Below are positions 33,765 to 42,075 of a stretch of DNA of 64,000 bases, in pieces; the stretch's first letter is position 1; the number at the start of each line of letters is the position of its first letter. The translations under genes were made by a program, and so were the position numbers. The notes under the pieces were generated by a model. The model did not search any database, had not been told where the DNA came from, and worked only from the letters and a program-made list of their open reading frames with translations. Source of the DNA: Marispirochaeta sp963667435. Lineage in GTDB: Bacteria > Spirochaetota > Spirochaetia > JC444 > Marispirochaetaceae. The stretch spans positions 1,302,001-1,366,000 of the forward strand of contig OY763414.1 of NCBI GenBank assembly GCA_963667435.1, written 5' to 3'.

Positions 33765-34463
33765 ATGAGTTTCAGAGTCCTTCATACGATGGAAAAGGAG
33801 GTGAAGACGGCTGCCGTTCTCCGAGACCCTGACCACCTCGGCGGTAATACTGTAGCGGTGTTTCCCATAGGTAAACTCGAGCTTCAGATCCTCCCCGGCA
33901 GTGAAGGCTCCGGCAGGTTTTTCGACGGAAGCCCCATGGGAACTTAAATCAAAAAGCCTGACTGTTTCAGCCTCTGCTCCAACCTCAGCATGGGAGATTA
34001 CAGCTTCAACATCAACACGTTTTCTCTGAGCACTCCTGCGCATAAAGGTAATCCCTTTCAGCTCCTCAGATACCGGTTTTAGCCCGGCCTTCAGAAGAAT
34101 ACTCCTGGCAAGTTCATCACCGGTACCGCCATTCTTCAGATGATGCCTCAGGCAGGAGTCAAAAAGATGATTGTTTACAAGAAGAATGTATTTCTGGTCA
34201 GGATTCTCAAGATACACAGACAGCTCTTCAAGCAGAGCGGTTTCACCGGGACTTATCTCAAATTTTCGGATACAGCTTTTCCATTTCTGCTCCCATGCTG
34301 TTTTCAGCCTGTTCTTCTCCAGTCGAACTCTTCTCTGGTTGGAAAGTACAAGCCAGGCAACAAAAAAAACAGGCAAAGCAAGAAAAATCACCGTTTCCAT
34401 AGGGGAAGTACCCAGAGAACGGGAGAAAATCTGATGCCAGATCCTGCCGATAAACTCTGCCAT
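33756..34463 (-). CDS. Membrane-anchored PilZ-domain protein
   Basis: This 235-aa protein has one transmembrane helix (METVIFLALPVFFVAWLVLS) followed by a helical cytoplasmic linker. A C-terminal PilZ domain follows with RRSAQRKRVDVEAVI (RxxxR) and FDLSSHGASVE (D/NxSxxG), the cyclic-di-GMP-binding residues. It should link c-di-GMP to motility or surface behaviour. It is divergent from the beta-barrel gene at 34585 and convergent with sbcB. Confidence 0.82.
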   Translation of the reverse strand: MAEFIGRIWHQIFSRSLGTSPMETVIFLALPVFFVAWLVLSNQRRVRLEKNRLKTAWEQKWKSCIRKFEISPGETALLEELSVYLENPDQKYILLVNNHLFDSCLRHHLKNGGTGDELARSILLKAGLKPVSEELKGITFMRRSAQRKRVDVEAVISHAEVGAEAETVRLFDLSSHGASVEKPAGAFTAGEDLKLEFTYGKHRYSITAEVVRVSENGSRLHLLFHRMKDSETHSA

Positions 34464-34526
34464 AGGTAAAAGATACGTCTTTCTTCAGGTTTAGTAAAAT
34501 AGAGAACGGGAACGATAAGAGTACAT

Positions 34527-34555
34527 TTGGCAAAACAGGTTGACGGTGATATATT
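34527..34555 (+). promoter_or_regulatory. Sigma-70-type promoter for the gene at 34585
   Basis: TTGGCA (34527-34532), 17-nt spacer, TATATT (34550-34555). AGGAGA before the ATG completes the expression signals. Confidence 0.65.
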
Positions 34556-34584
34556 GAAAACAAAAGAACAAAATAGGAGAAACC

Positions 34585-35367
34585 ATGAAAAAGACAGCTT
34601 ATCTGGCACTTGCCGCGGTCCTTCTGACCCTGGCTATCCCCCTCAGTGCCGCCCCGCTGAAAGGAATGTCCCTGAACGGATCAACTGGTCTGGTAAGTAT
34701 CCCCACCGGACGAATCGGCTGGGAAAGAACCGCGGACGTAGGTATCGATGTCGGGTATCATGCCATTATTGACGATGAAACCGTGAGCATTCCCAAAGTC
34801 AGTCTGAGCCTGTTTCAGATACTTGAGATGGGAATTGCCTATGACACACAACCCGGTGATGACAACGAAGATATCATTGCACATGCAAAGATTCAGCTCC
34901 CCATCAAGGGTGCATCAGCAGTAGCGGTAGGTGCAAATCACCAGATGCTGCAGACTGCCGGAGTCGACACCCCCTCGCATACGCAGATTTATCTCGCCGC
35001 CACCTACCCCGGAGAATTCTTCGGCATGCCCGCTGAAACAACTGCAGTGGTAGGCAAAACCTTTATAGAAGATACCAACACCGATGATATAGATTTCGGC
35101 ATGGGTTTTGACCTGAATCTCTTCCCCAAAATCTTTTCCGGTTATATACACTGGATTAATGATTTTTCCAACTTTTCCTATTCCGGAGATGCCTACGGCG
35201 CAGTTGCGGCATCAAGAGGTGTATTCAACAGTGGAATACGCATTGATCTGGCAAGCATTCCTGCATTCGCTAAATACAAGTTTGCCATCGATGCAATTGT
35301 AACCGATGCCATGGACGCCAACCGTGCCTTCAGTCTCGGTATAGCCTTCGGAGCTCCTATCAAGTAG
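34585..35367 (+). CDS. Predicted outer-membrane beta-barrel protein (YjbH-like start)
   Basis: This 260-aa protein has a signal peptide (MKKTAYLALAAVLLTLAIPLSA). Mature residues GMSLNGSTGLVSIPTGRIG resemble the start of YjbH-type outer-membrane proteins, and amphipathic strands run to the end (RAFSLGIAFGAPIK). It has a strong promoter and terminator of its own, so it is probably an abundant single-gene product. The specific role is unknown. Confidence 0.72.
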   Translation: MKKTAYLALAAVLLTLAIPLSAAPLKGMSLNGSTGLVSIPTGRIGWERTADVGIDVGYHAIIDDETVSIPKVSLSLFQILEMGIAYDTQPGDDNEDIIAHAKIQLPIKGASAVAVGANHQMLQTAGVDTPSHTQIYLAATYPGEFFGMPAETTAVVGKTFIEDTNTDDIDFGMGFDLNLFPKIFSGYIHWINDFSNFSYSGDAYGAVAASRGVFNSGIRIDLASIPAFAKYKFAIDAIVTDAMDANRAFSLGIAFGAPIK

Positions 35368-35393
35368 GTGTAATTCTCTCCTGCAAAATAAAG

Positions 35394-35420
35394 AAGCGGC
35401 TTCCAGCAGGCCGCTTTTTT
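35394..35420 (+). terminator. Intrinsic terminator
   Basis: AAGCGGC (35394-35400) / GCCGCTT (35410-35416) stem with T6 downstream. Confidence 0.9.
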
Positions 35421-35843
35421 ATCAATACCGATTTTTCCTTCACCACTCCTCCTATCCACCGTTATTTCAATATAAGCCGAAGCGTTGCACGGCCCCATTT
35501 CAATGAAAAATCAGGATAAGCTCGAAACCGCCTTCCAGGAGCCTGAAGACGGAACATTTCTTAAGCAATACCGAAAATACATCCTTTTTCGTAGTACTCA
35601 AAACAGTTTTTACATATTATTTTTTTTGACTACGAATATTTAACTAAAGTTAAACTCACAGTATATTCGCGAATTGAATGCCCCACCTTTTCCACGATAT
35701 TATAATTTCTTATATTTCAAGTATTTGCATACCGTTTTATCGTTCAAATGCGCTTTCGGGGACTTCAAAGCCTTGACTATAGATCGATCTTTATTTAGTT
35801 TACTAAGCATATACACATTAAATTTTTTTTTGAGGAGTACACA
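35421..35843. other. Long AT-rich leader/promoter region before the betaine operon
   Basis: No convincing gene lies here. A 46-codon frame (35503-35643) lacks a ribosome site. Visible structure includes an inverted repeat TTTAACT-AA-AGTTAAA (35639-35654) close after a TTGACT hexamer, and a second promoter at 35773 whose spacer contains a 10-bp palindrome. The length suggests several regulatory inputs, as is common for osmoprotectant uptake. Confidence 0.5.
35773..35801 (+). promoter_or_regulatory. Promoter with palindromic spacer before proX
   Basis: TTGACT (35773-35778), 17-nt spacer, TAGTTT (35796-35801). The spacer holds the perfect palindrome AGATCGATCT (35781-35790), a possible operator. 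Confidence 0.5.
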
Positions 35844-36806
35844 ATGCGTAAAACTTTACGTTTGCTTGCCATCGCGGTGGTAATGCTTTCTTTTGCATTT
35901 TCTGTCAGTGCAAACGGACAGAATGAAGGTGGTTCTACTAAACTCGTTTTCGGTGATGTTTCCTGGGACAGTGTCCAGGTACACAATCGTATTGCAGCAT
36001 TCATTATTCAGAACGGACTGGAAGGCAACTACGAGGTTGAATATGTTCCCGGAGACACCCTCCCCATTATCAGCGGAGTTATCCAGGGAGACATTGATAT
36101 CGATATGGAGTCCTGGCACTCAAACTTCCGTGACGCCTACGAAAAGGGAATTGCCACTGGCGATATGATCGATCTTGGTCCCAACTACCCCGATGGACCC
36201 CAGGGATGGTGGATTCCCCGCTACCTCGTTGAAGGTCCTGACGCAGCCGCCCCCGGCCTTAAAAGCGTTGCAGATCTGCCCAAATATGCTCATCTGTTTA
36301 AAGATCCTGAAGATCCCGACATGGGAGCAATCTACGGTGGAGTAGCCGGCTGGTCACAGATGGAGATTTCCGAGCAGATTTTCAATGATGTAGGACTCGG
36401 CGATACCTACAACCTGGTAATTGCAGGTTCGGGAGCAGCCCTCGCAGGAACCATGGTTGGAGCATACGAGAAGAAGGAACCCTGGATTGGCTACTACTGG
36501 GCACCCACCGCGGTACTCGGAAAGCTTGATATGATACGCCTCAAGGGCAGTGAGTATGATAAAGCCGATGTAAACATCCTGGTAAACAAACGGGTTGTTG
36601 AAGAAGCTCCCGAAGTTGCGGAGTTTCTGAAGAAATACTCGACCACGGTTGACCAGAACAACGAGTTCCTGGCCAAGATGTCTGCAGAAGACTGGGACAC
36701 TCAGGAAACCGCAATCTGGTTCCTGAAAAACCGTGATGATGTATGGACAAAATGGGTTGATGCGGCAACAGCAGATAAGGTGAAAGAAGCTCTTGCTTCT
36801 ATGTAA
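35844..36806 (+). CDS. proX: Glycine betaine/proline-type ABC transporter substrate-binding protein
   Basis: This 320-aa protein has a signal peptide ending near SVSANG. OpuAC-domain features are LVFGDVSWDSVQVHNRIAAFII, DIDIDMESWHSNF, GPQGWWIPRYLVEG and KKEPWIGYYWAPT, rich in Trp/Tyr that in this family cage the quaternary ammonium. It captures compatible solutes in the periplasm for ProVW. The start has GAGGAG 6 nt upstream. First gene of the proXVW unit. Confidence 0.9.
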   Translation: MRKTLRLLAIAVVMLSFAFSVSANGQNEGGSTKLVFGDVSWDSVQVHNRIAAFIIQNGLEGNYEVEYVPGDTLPIISGVIQGDIDIDMESWHSNFRDAYEKGIATGDMIDLGPNYPDGPQGWWIPRYLVEGPDAAAPGLKSVADLPKYAHLFKDPEDPDMGAIYGGVAGWSQMEISEQIFNDVGLGDTYNLVIAGSGAALAGTMVGAYEKKEPWIGYYWAPTAVLGKLDMIRLKGSEYDKADVNILVNKRVVEEAPEVAEFLKKYSTTVDQNNEFLAKMSAEDWDTQETAIWFLKNRDDVWTKWVDAATADKVKEALASM

Positions 36807-36844
36807 GACTTTGACAGTCATACATCCTTACAAGGACACATTAT

Positions 36845-38119
36845 ATGTCTCAAGAAACTAACACGGGGAGCCAACAGGCTCCCCCTTCTACGTCACCTGC
36901 CGGAGCAGGCAACACTATTATTGAGGTAAAGAACCTCTGGAAGGTTTTCGGACGGGACCCGAAACGGGTGCTCAGCAAAAAGCTTCGGGGGCTCACCAAA
37001 GAAGAAATTCAGAAGAAAACAGGATGCGTTGTGGGGATGCGGGATATCTCCCTGGATATAAAAAGAGGAGAATTCTACATTCTGATGGGACTTTCCGGAA
37101 GCGGAAAATCCACCCTCATCAGAAGCCTTATCCGCCTGAATGATCCCACTGCCGGTGCCATTATTGTAAACGGTACGGATATTGCCAAGCTGGGCGGAGA
37201 GGATCTTCTGGATTTTCGCAAGAAAACCTATGGCATGGTTTTTCAGCATTACGGCTTGTTCCCCCACATGACAGTGCTTGATAACGCGGCTTACGGACTC
37301 AAGGTAAAGGGCATGCCCAAGGGCGAACGCTATGCCAAAGCCATGACTACCCTGGAAACTGTCGGCCTCAAGGACTGGGAGGATTATTATCCGGGAGCCT
37401 TAAGCGGCGGTATGCAGCAGCGGGTAGGCCTTGCCAGGGCACTGGCAAACGAGCCGGATATACTGCTTATGGATGAGCCTTTTTCCGGTCTTGATCCCCT
37501 TATCCGCAGGCAAATGCAGGATGAACTGGTTGAACTCCAGGATAAATTAAAGAAAACAATCATATTCGTTACCCACGATCTGCATGAAGCTCTCAAGCTT
37601 GGAGACCGTATTGCTATAATGCGCAATGGAGAACTTGTTCAGATAGGCAGTCCCGAAGAAATTGTAACTGAGCCGGCAGATGAATATGTGCAGGAGTTTG
37701 TCCGGGATGCATCCCCTGCAAAGGTACTTACCGCAGGCAGTATAATGGAAAAACCCAGTGTGCTTCTCTACGACTGGGAAGGTCCGAATACAGCTATCCA
37801 TATGCTGCAGTCAAACAAGCGTAATGCAGCCTTTGTTGTTGACAAGAAACACACCCTGCTCGGCGTTGCCACACAGAACCGCCTGAAACCATACGCCGAT
37901 ATGAAAGACAAGGATGCAAAAATTCCCAAGGAGTCTTTCCGTATGGTACCCACCGTTTCCGAGGACACTATCCTGGAAGATCTCTTCAGTATAGTGACTG
38001 CCAATCCTTACCCTATTCCTGTAGTCGATGAAAACGGCAAAATGCTTGGGATAGTAAAGACTGATACCATTTTTGAAACCATAAGCATAAATCACGATGA
38101 GGGGGACAGTAATGCTTGA
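36845..38119 (+). CDS. proV: Glycine betaine ABC transporter ATP-binding protein with CBS pair
   Basis: This 424-aa protein shows Walker A GLSGSGKST, Q-loop FQHYGLFPHMT, signature LSGGMQQRVGLARAL and Walker B DILLMDEPFSGLD. The family-specific N-terminal VFGRDPKRVLSKKLRGLTKEEIQKKTG precedes Walker A. Two CBS domains (IMEKPSVLLYDWEG..., SFRMVPTVSEDTILEDLFSIV...) form the C-terminus. In OpuA-type systems these sense ionic strength. It energises betaine uptake. Confidence 0.94.
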   Translation: MSQETNTGSQQAPPSTSPAGAGNTIIEVKNLWKVFGRDPKRVLSKKLRGLTKEEIQKKTGCVVGMRDISLDIKRGEFYILMGLSGSGKSTLIRSLIRLNDPTAGAIIVNGTDIAKLGGEDLLDFRKKTYGMVFQHYGLFPHMTVLDNAAYGLKVKGMPKGERYAKAMTTLETVGLKDWEDYYPGALSGGMQQRVGLARALANEPDILLMDEPFSGLDPLIRRQMQDELVELQDKLKKTIIFVTHDLHEALKLGDRIAIMRNGELVQIGSPEEIVTEPADEYVQEFVRDASPAKVLTAGSIMEKPSVLLYDWEGPNTAIHMLQSNKRNAAFVVDKKHTLLGVATQNRLKPYADMKDKDAKIPKESFRMVPTVSEDTILEDLFSIVTANPYPIPVVDENGKMLGIVKTDTIFETISINHDEGDSNA

Positions 38120-38981
38120 TTTTCCCGAGGTAATATCTATTCCCCTGGCAGACTGGATCGACGCCATTATGAGCTGGCTGCTGAAAAACCTTGACGGCCT
38201 TTTTGATGCTATTGGATTTGTAATTCTCAAGGTAATGATGGCTTTTGAGACAGTTTTCACTATCATTCCATGGTTTATCCTGATCCCCTTTACCATGCTG
38301 GCAGGCTGGAAGCTTCTTGGCCACCTGTATACCGGTATAGGGTTTGGAATCATGCTGTTCCTTGTTGGTACATTCGGCTACTGGGAACTCGCGATGATGA
38401 CCTTGAGCCTGGTATTTGCCGCGGTGATTTTTTCACTGCTTATAGGCCTTCCGCTGGGAATTGTAATGGCACGAAGCGATCGGGCTGAATCAATACTGAA
38501 ACCGGTACTCGACGGTATGCAGACCATGCCCTCCTTTGTTTACCTTATACCGGCACTGATGTTTTTCGGCCTTGGAAAAGTCCCAGCCATTATTGCAACC
38601 ATAATTTATGCAGTACCACCGGTAATTCGGCTTACTAATGTGGGAATCAGAACGGTAGACAAAGAGGCAGTGGAGGCAGCAAAGGCATTCGGGGCAACCC
38701 CCAAGATGGTACTCTTTGATGTACAGCTCCCACTGGCAAAGCCTTCCATTATGGTAGGAGTGAACCAGACAACCATGATGGCTCTTGCAATGGTAGTTAT
38801 CGGTTCCATGATCGGGGCAAAAGGCCTTGGTATGGAGGTACTTCTGGCAATAAGCCGCATTGAGGTAGGAAAGGGATTTGAAGCTGGAATCAGTATTGTC
38901 TTTCTGGCAATAATCATAGACCGGCTTACCCACTCCTTTGCCCAGTCTGATTACAGCAACAAAGGTAAAAAAGAAGAGTAG
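38112..38981 (+). CDS. proW: Glycine betaine ABC transporter permease
   Basis: The protein is 289 aa from ATG 38112, with GAGGGGG at 38099-38105; an in-frame ATG at 38097 is too close to the site. It overlaps proV by 8 nt. Polytopic, with the binding-protein-dependent permease domain (LSLVFAAVIFSLLIGLPLGIVMARSD, EAAKAFGATPKMVLFDVQLPLAKPSIMVGVNQTTMMALAMVVIGSMIGAKGLG EAA-type loop). Completes the ProXVW osmoprotectant importer. Confidence 0.93.
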   Translation: MLDFPEVISIPLADWIDAIMSWLLKNLDGLFDAIGFVILKVMMAFETVFTIIPWFILIPFTMLAGWKLLGHLYTGIGFGIMLFLVGTFGYWELAMMTLSLVFAAVIFSLLIGLPLGIVMARSDRAESILKPVLDGMQTMPSFVYLIPALMFFGLGKVPAIIATIIYAVPPVIRLTNVGIRTVDKEAVEAAKAFGATPKMVLFDVQLPLAKPSIMVGVNQTTMMALAMVVIGSMIGAKGLGMEVLLAISRIEVGKGFEAGISIVFLAIIIDRLTHSFAQSDYSNKGKKEE

Positions 38982-38993
38982 AATTGGTTGGTA

Positions 38994-39029
38994 AAAAAAG
39001 CGGGGGAGCACGGCAACGCCGTGCTCCCC
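38994..39029 (-). terminator. Perfect intrinsic terminator on the minus strand
   Basis: Read on the minus strand, GGGGAGCACGGC and GCCGTGCTCCCC form a 12-bp perfect stem with a 3-nt loop, followed by CGC and seven T. In the plus direction no T-run follows, so it does not look like the proW terminator, although the hairpin could protect the proW message end. Confidence 0.8.
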
Positions 39030-39132
39030 TAAAGAACGGATGGGACAGTGCTGATTAAAGGCAGTTTTCCAGGAAGAACCACCCTGCTCCGCAAGAGCAC
39101 AATAGAAGGTGCATGACTACCTTCAATATTGT
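39000..39132 (-). ncRNA. Candidate small RNA, about 130 nt
   Basis: A promoter (39168-39139, minus strand) and a strong intrinsic terminator (39029-38994) enclose about 130 nt with no open reading frame of note and no protein-coding gene on that strand. Start and end are estimates from the promoter and T-run. The 348-bp gap between proW and the ABC-F gene is otherwise unexplained. Function unknown; the operator in its promoter suggests carboxylate- or fatty-acid-linked control. Confidence 0.55.
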
Positions 39133-39138
39133 AGTAAA

Positions 39139-39168
39139 AGAATAACATTGGTCGGACCAATCTGTCAA
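39139..39168 (-). promoter_or_regulatory. Minus-strand promoter of the candidate small RNA
   Basis: On the minus strand TTGACA (39168-39163) is followed by an 18-nt spacer and TATTCT (39144-39139). Confidence 0.6.
39147..39161. promoter_or_regulatory. FadR/GntR-type operator in the small-RNA promoter
   Basis: ATTGGTCGGACCAAT is a perfect 7+1+7 palindrome within the promoter spacer. The TTGGTCnGACCAA form is typical of FCD-type GntR regulators such as FadR. Bound protein there would block transcription. Confidence 0.65.
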
Positions 39169-39329
39169 GTTTTATTTCCCGTGAATTTTCAACGCCACGC
39201 CATAGAACAGCATAGGATGCCTTGAAACAGACTCTTTAGGGAATCTACCCTTGACCTTCTCCCGCCTCTCGGGGTAGGAGTGTACTATACAGACCTACTA
39301 ACCAGGATCCCCTTACCAAGGAAAATATA

Positions 39330-40967
39330 ATGATCAGTGCCAGTGATATAAGCCTAGCCTTTGGCGAAAGATTTCTGTTTAAAAGTGTTAACATTAAATT
39401 CACCCCGGGAAACTGCTACGGTGTAATCGGCGCCAACGGTGCAGGAAAATCCACCTTTCTGAAAATACTTTCGGGTGAAATAGCTGCGGATACCGGTGAG
39501 ATTATAACCTCCCCCGGAGAGCGTATTGCCGTTCTGCAGCAGGACCAGTTTGCCTTCGATGAATTCCCTGTGCTGGATACGGTCATAATGGGACACAAAA
39601 AGCTCTATGACATCATGGAAGAGAAAAACGCCATCTATGCAAAAGAGGACTTCACCGAAGAGGACGGAATGCGCGCTTCAGAACTTGAGGGCGAATTTGC
39701 CGAAATGGGCGGATGGGAAGCCGAATCCGAAGCAGCACAGCTTCTGAGCGGCCTGGGTATTCCCGAAGATCTGCACAGCAAGAATATGAAAGATCTGGAA
39801 AGCGTGCTTAAAGTACGTGTCCTCCTTGCACAGGCACTCTTCGGCGACCCTGATATCCTCCTTCTTGATGAGCCCACCAACAACCTCGACCTTGAATCAA
39901 TTTCATGGCTGGAAGAGTTTCTCTACAACTTTAAAAACACTGTTATCGTTGTATCCCACGACCGGCACTTTCTCAATAAGGTGTGTACCCATATTGCAGA
40001 CATAGACTACGGCAAGATAACCATGTTTGTAGGTAACTACGACTTCTGGTATATGGCCAGCCAGCTTGCCCGTAAACAGATGAGAGACGACAAGAAAAGA
40101 AGGGAAGATAAAATTGCCGAACTGCGCGAATTTATCCAGCGGTTCAGCTCCAATGCCTCAAAAGCACGCCAGGCAACCAGCAGAAAGAAAGAGATCGACA
40201 AGCTGACTATTGATGATATCAAACCCTCTTCCCGCCGTTTTCCATGGGTAGGATTCACCCCTCAGCGGGAAAGTGGAAAAAGCATCCTTAACATAGACAG
40301 CCTCACCAAATCTCTTGACGGTGAGGATGTCATCACCGGCTTCAACCTGACAGTAGACAAGGGAGACAAAATTGCTTTCGTCGGCCCCTACCACCAGGCA
40401 AAAACCGCCCTCTTTGAGATGATAATGGGAAGAACGGAACCCGACAGCGGCAGCTTTGACCTGGGTGTTACCATTACCCCCGCCTATTTCCCCAAAGATA
40501 ACAGTGAGTATTTTACCCAGGATATCCCCATTGTCGATTGGCTGAGGCAGTATACCGATGCCGACGCGGAAGAGTCCTATGTGCGGGGCTTCCTTGGCAG
40601 AATGCTTTTCTCCGGAGAAGAGTCGCTTAAATCTGTCAAAGTACTTTCAGGGGGAGAAAAAGTTCGCTGCATGCTCTCAAAAATGATGCTTTCAGAAGCA
40701 AATTTCATGATCTTTGATGAACCGACCAACCACCTGGATCTGGAATCAATCAATGCTCTTAACAACGGTCTTATTGACTACAAAGAGGCTCTTCTTTTCA
40801 CCAGTCATGACCATCAGTTTGTTGATACCGTTGCCAACCGCATAATAGAATTCACCCCCGGCGGAGTAATCGACCGGCGCATGAGACTTGATGATTATCT
40901 TTCTTCGGAAGACGTAAAGGCACAGAGGGATGATCTCTACCACGATCACCGTAATCTGGTTATCTGA
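39330..40967 (+). CDS. ABC-F family ATPase (ribosome-associated)
   Basis: This 545-aa protein has two ABC domains and no membrane segments. NBD1 has GANGAGKST (34-42) and DPDILLLDEPTNNLDLESISWLEEF. A linker rich in Lys/Arg (ARKQMRDDKKRREDKIAELREFIQRFSSNASKARQATSRKKEIDKL) is the P-site interaction region. NBD2 has LSGGEKVRCMLSKMML and DEPTNHLDLESI, but its Walker A reads GPYHQAKT near residue 351, with Ala for the second Gly. This resembles YbiT/YkpA-like members. It probably acts on the ribosomal E site during stalling. Confidence 0.9.
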   Translation: MISASDISLAFGERFLFKSVNIKFTPGNCYGVIGANGAGKSTFLKILSGEIAADTGEIITSPGERIAVLQQDQFAFDEFPVLDTVIMGHKKLYDIMEEKNAIYAKEDFTEEDGMRASELEGEFAEMGGWEAESEAAQLLSGLGIPEDLHSKNMKDLESVLKVRVLLAQALFGDPDILLLDEPTNNLDLESISWLEEFLYNFKNTVIVVSHDRHFLNKVCTHIADIDYGKITMFVGNYDFWYMASQLARKQMRDDKKRREDKIAELREFIQRFSSNASKARQATSRKKEIDKLTIDDIKPSSRRFPWVGFTPQRESGKSILNIDSLTKSLDGEDVITGFNLTVDKGDKIAFVGPYHQAKTALFEMIMGRTEPDSGSFDLGVTITPAYFPKDNSEYFTQDIPIVDWLRQYTDADAEESYVRGFLGRMLFSGEESLKSVKVLSGGEKVRCMLSKMMLSEANFMIFDEPTNHLDLESINALNNGLIDYKEALLFTSHDHQFVDTVANRIIEFTPGGVIDRRMRLDDYLSSEDVKAQRDDLYHDHRNLVI

Positions 40968-42033
40968 TTTTTCTTACGGCAGAAACTGAAATCAGGATGT
41001 CCGGCCCTTCATGGGTCAGGGCATCCTCCTCTGCGTAGATCTGCAGTTCCCATGGCCCCTCTGTATACCTTGTACCAAACAGCAGGGAAGTAACAGGTAG
41101 TTCGAACTGATCGGCCCAGGTGAAAAGAGAATGGTTCAGCTCAGCATCCGATCTGAGAGGCGAAGTGTTTATACGGGTCTGGAGAAAATAGCTCCAGGCC
41201 CCTTCAGGTCTCCACTCCAGAGCCGCGAGACTCTGACTTATAGGATAAGGATCTGCCTTTCCGGCTGAGAATATGAGCTCCCCGGGAACAACTATCCCCT
41301 GCTGAAGATGGAGCACAAAACTGTCGCCCAGGGATTTTTCCCATAGAATCTGCACCCCCGAATCAAGATAGCCGTTTCCCGCGGGAGTACCCTTGCTCCC
41401 CGTGGGAAGTTCCAGCGCCCAGGCAAGAGCCAAAGCGGAGTCTCCACCGGAATACAGGCTGCGAACACCATATACCTCCGTATCGCCAAACAGGATTCCA
41501 GGCCCCTGCTGTTCAATAAGCACACCGTTGCTGTTCTGCACTGAAATGGTAGTTTCTCCCTGGGGAAAATATTCTCTTGAGGCATTGGGGAGCTGAAAGA
41601 AGCTGTGAAATCCTTCAATAAACGGATCAAAGATTCCGCCGAAGTAGCTGTAGATCCGAAAATTAATTCCCACCCGATGGTGATCTCCAAGCTGTCCGCT
41701 CAGACCGGCTTCCAGAACCAGGCTTTCATAATCCATAGCGGTAAGCTCTCTGGCCCGGCATGCAGAAAGACGCCCATCCTTATCCAGGCTTTCATAGTCG
41801 GGATCAAATATGTATCCACGAAACTCATTTATATAATACATCCTGCTTTCAACAACCAGGCCTTCCAGGTCACCCTCCCGAGCAGAAAACCCCGGGAAAC
41901 AGTAGTAGGTCTGATGGACCGCATCCAGCAGCTTGCCTTTCAACGGACCGGAAGAAACCTCCTGATCCGTTGAAAAAAGAGGAAAACATATAAGCAGAAC
42001 ACCAGAGAAGAGAAGCAGTTTTAAACGGGACAT
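40960..42033 (-). CDS. Exported beta-barrel-like protein (possibly DUF3187)
   Basis: This 357-aa protein has a signal peptide (MSRLKLLLFSGVLLICFPLFS). The body is beta-rich with conserved-looking GIVVPGELIF and ALAWALELPTGSKGTPAGNG segments that recall DUF3187 outer-membrane proteins; the call is from memory only. It ends with an 8-nt overlap into the convergent ABC-F gene. It lies 42 nt after the URO-D-like gene and may be the last gene of the tctC unit. Confidence 0.6.
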   Translation of the reverse strand: MSRLKLLLFSGVLLICFPLFSTDQEVSSGPLKGKLLDAVHQTYYCFPGFSAREGDLEGLVVESRMYYINEFRGYIFDPDYESLDKDGRLSACRARELTAMDYESLVLEAGLSGQLGDHHRVGINFRIYSYFGGIFDPFIEGFHSFFQLPNASREYFPQGETTISVQNSNGVLIEQQGPGILFGDTEVYGVRSLYSGGDSALALAWALELPTGSKGTPAGNGYLDSGVQILWEKSLGDSFVLHLQQGIVVPGELIFSAGKADPYPISQSLAALEWRPEGAWSYFLQTRINTSPLRSDAELNHSLFTWADQFELPVTSLLFGTRYTEGPWELQIYAEEDALTHEGPDILISVSAVRKIR

Positions 42034-42075
42034 AATACCTTAAGAATTACGCGTAGAAACTGCCGTGTCAACCGA

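Noticed and set aside
34527..34545. TTTGGCA before the beta-barrel gene as a sigma-54 promoter
   Set aside because: The position of the -12 GC reads TG; the same bases make a better sigma-70 promoter with TATATT.
35503..35643. 46-codon open reading frame before proX
   Set aside because: No ribosome binding site, overlaps promoter-like AT-rich sequence and inverted repeats, and no recognisable protein. Kept as intergenic.
35639..35654. Inverted repeat TTTAACT-AA-AGTTAAA as a firm operator
   Set aside because: It is in very AT-rich sequence where such repeats arise by chance; reported only as part of the intergenic region.
38994..39029. Hairpin after proW as the terminator of proXVW
   Set aside because: The T-run exists only on the minus strand; the plus strand continues with TAAAGAAC. 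A role as message protector remains possible.
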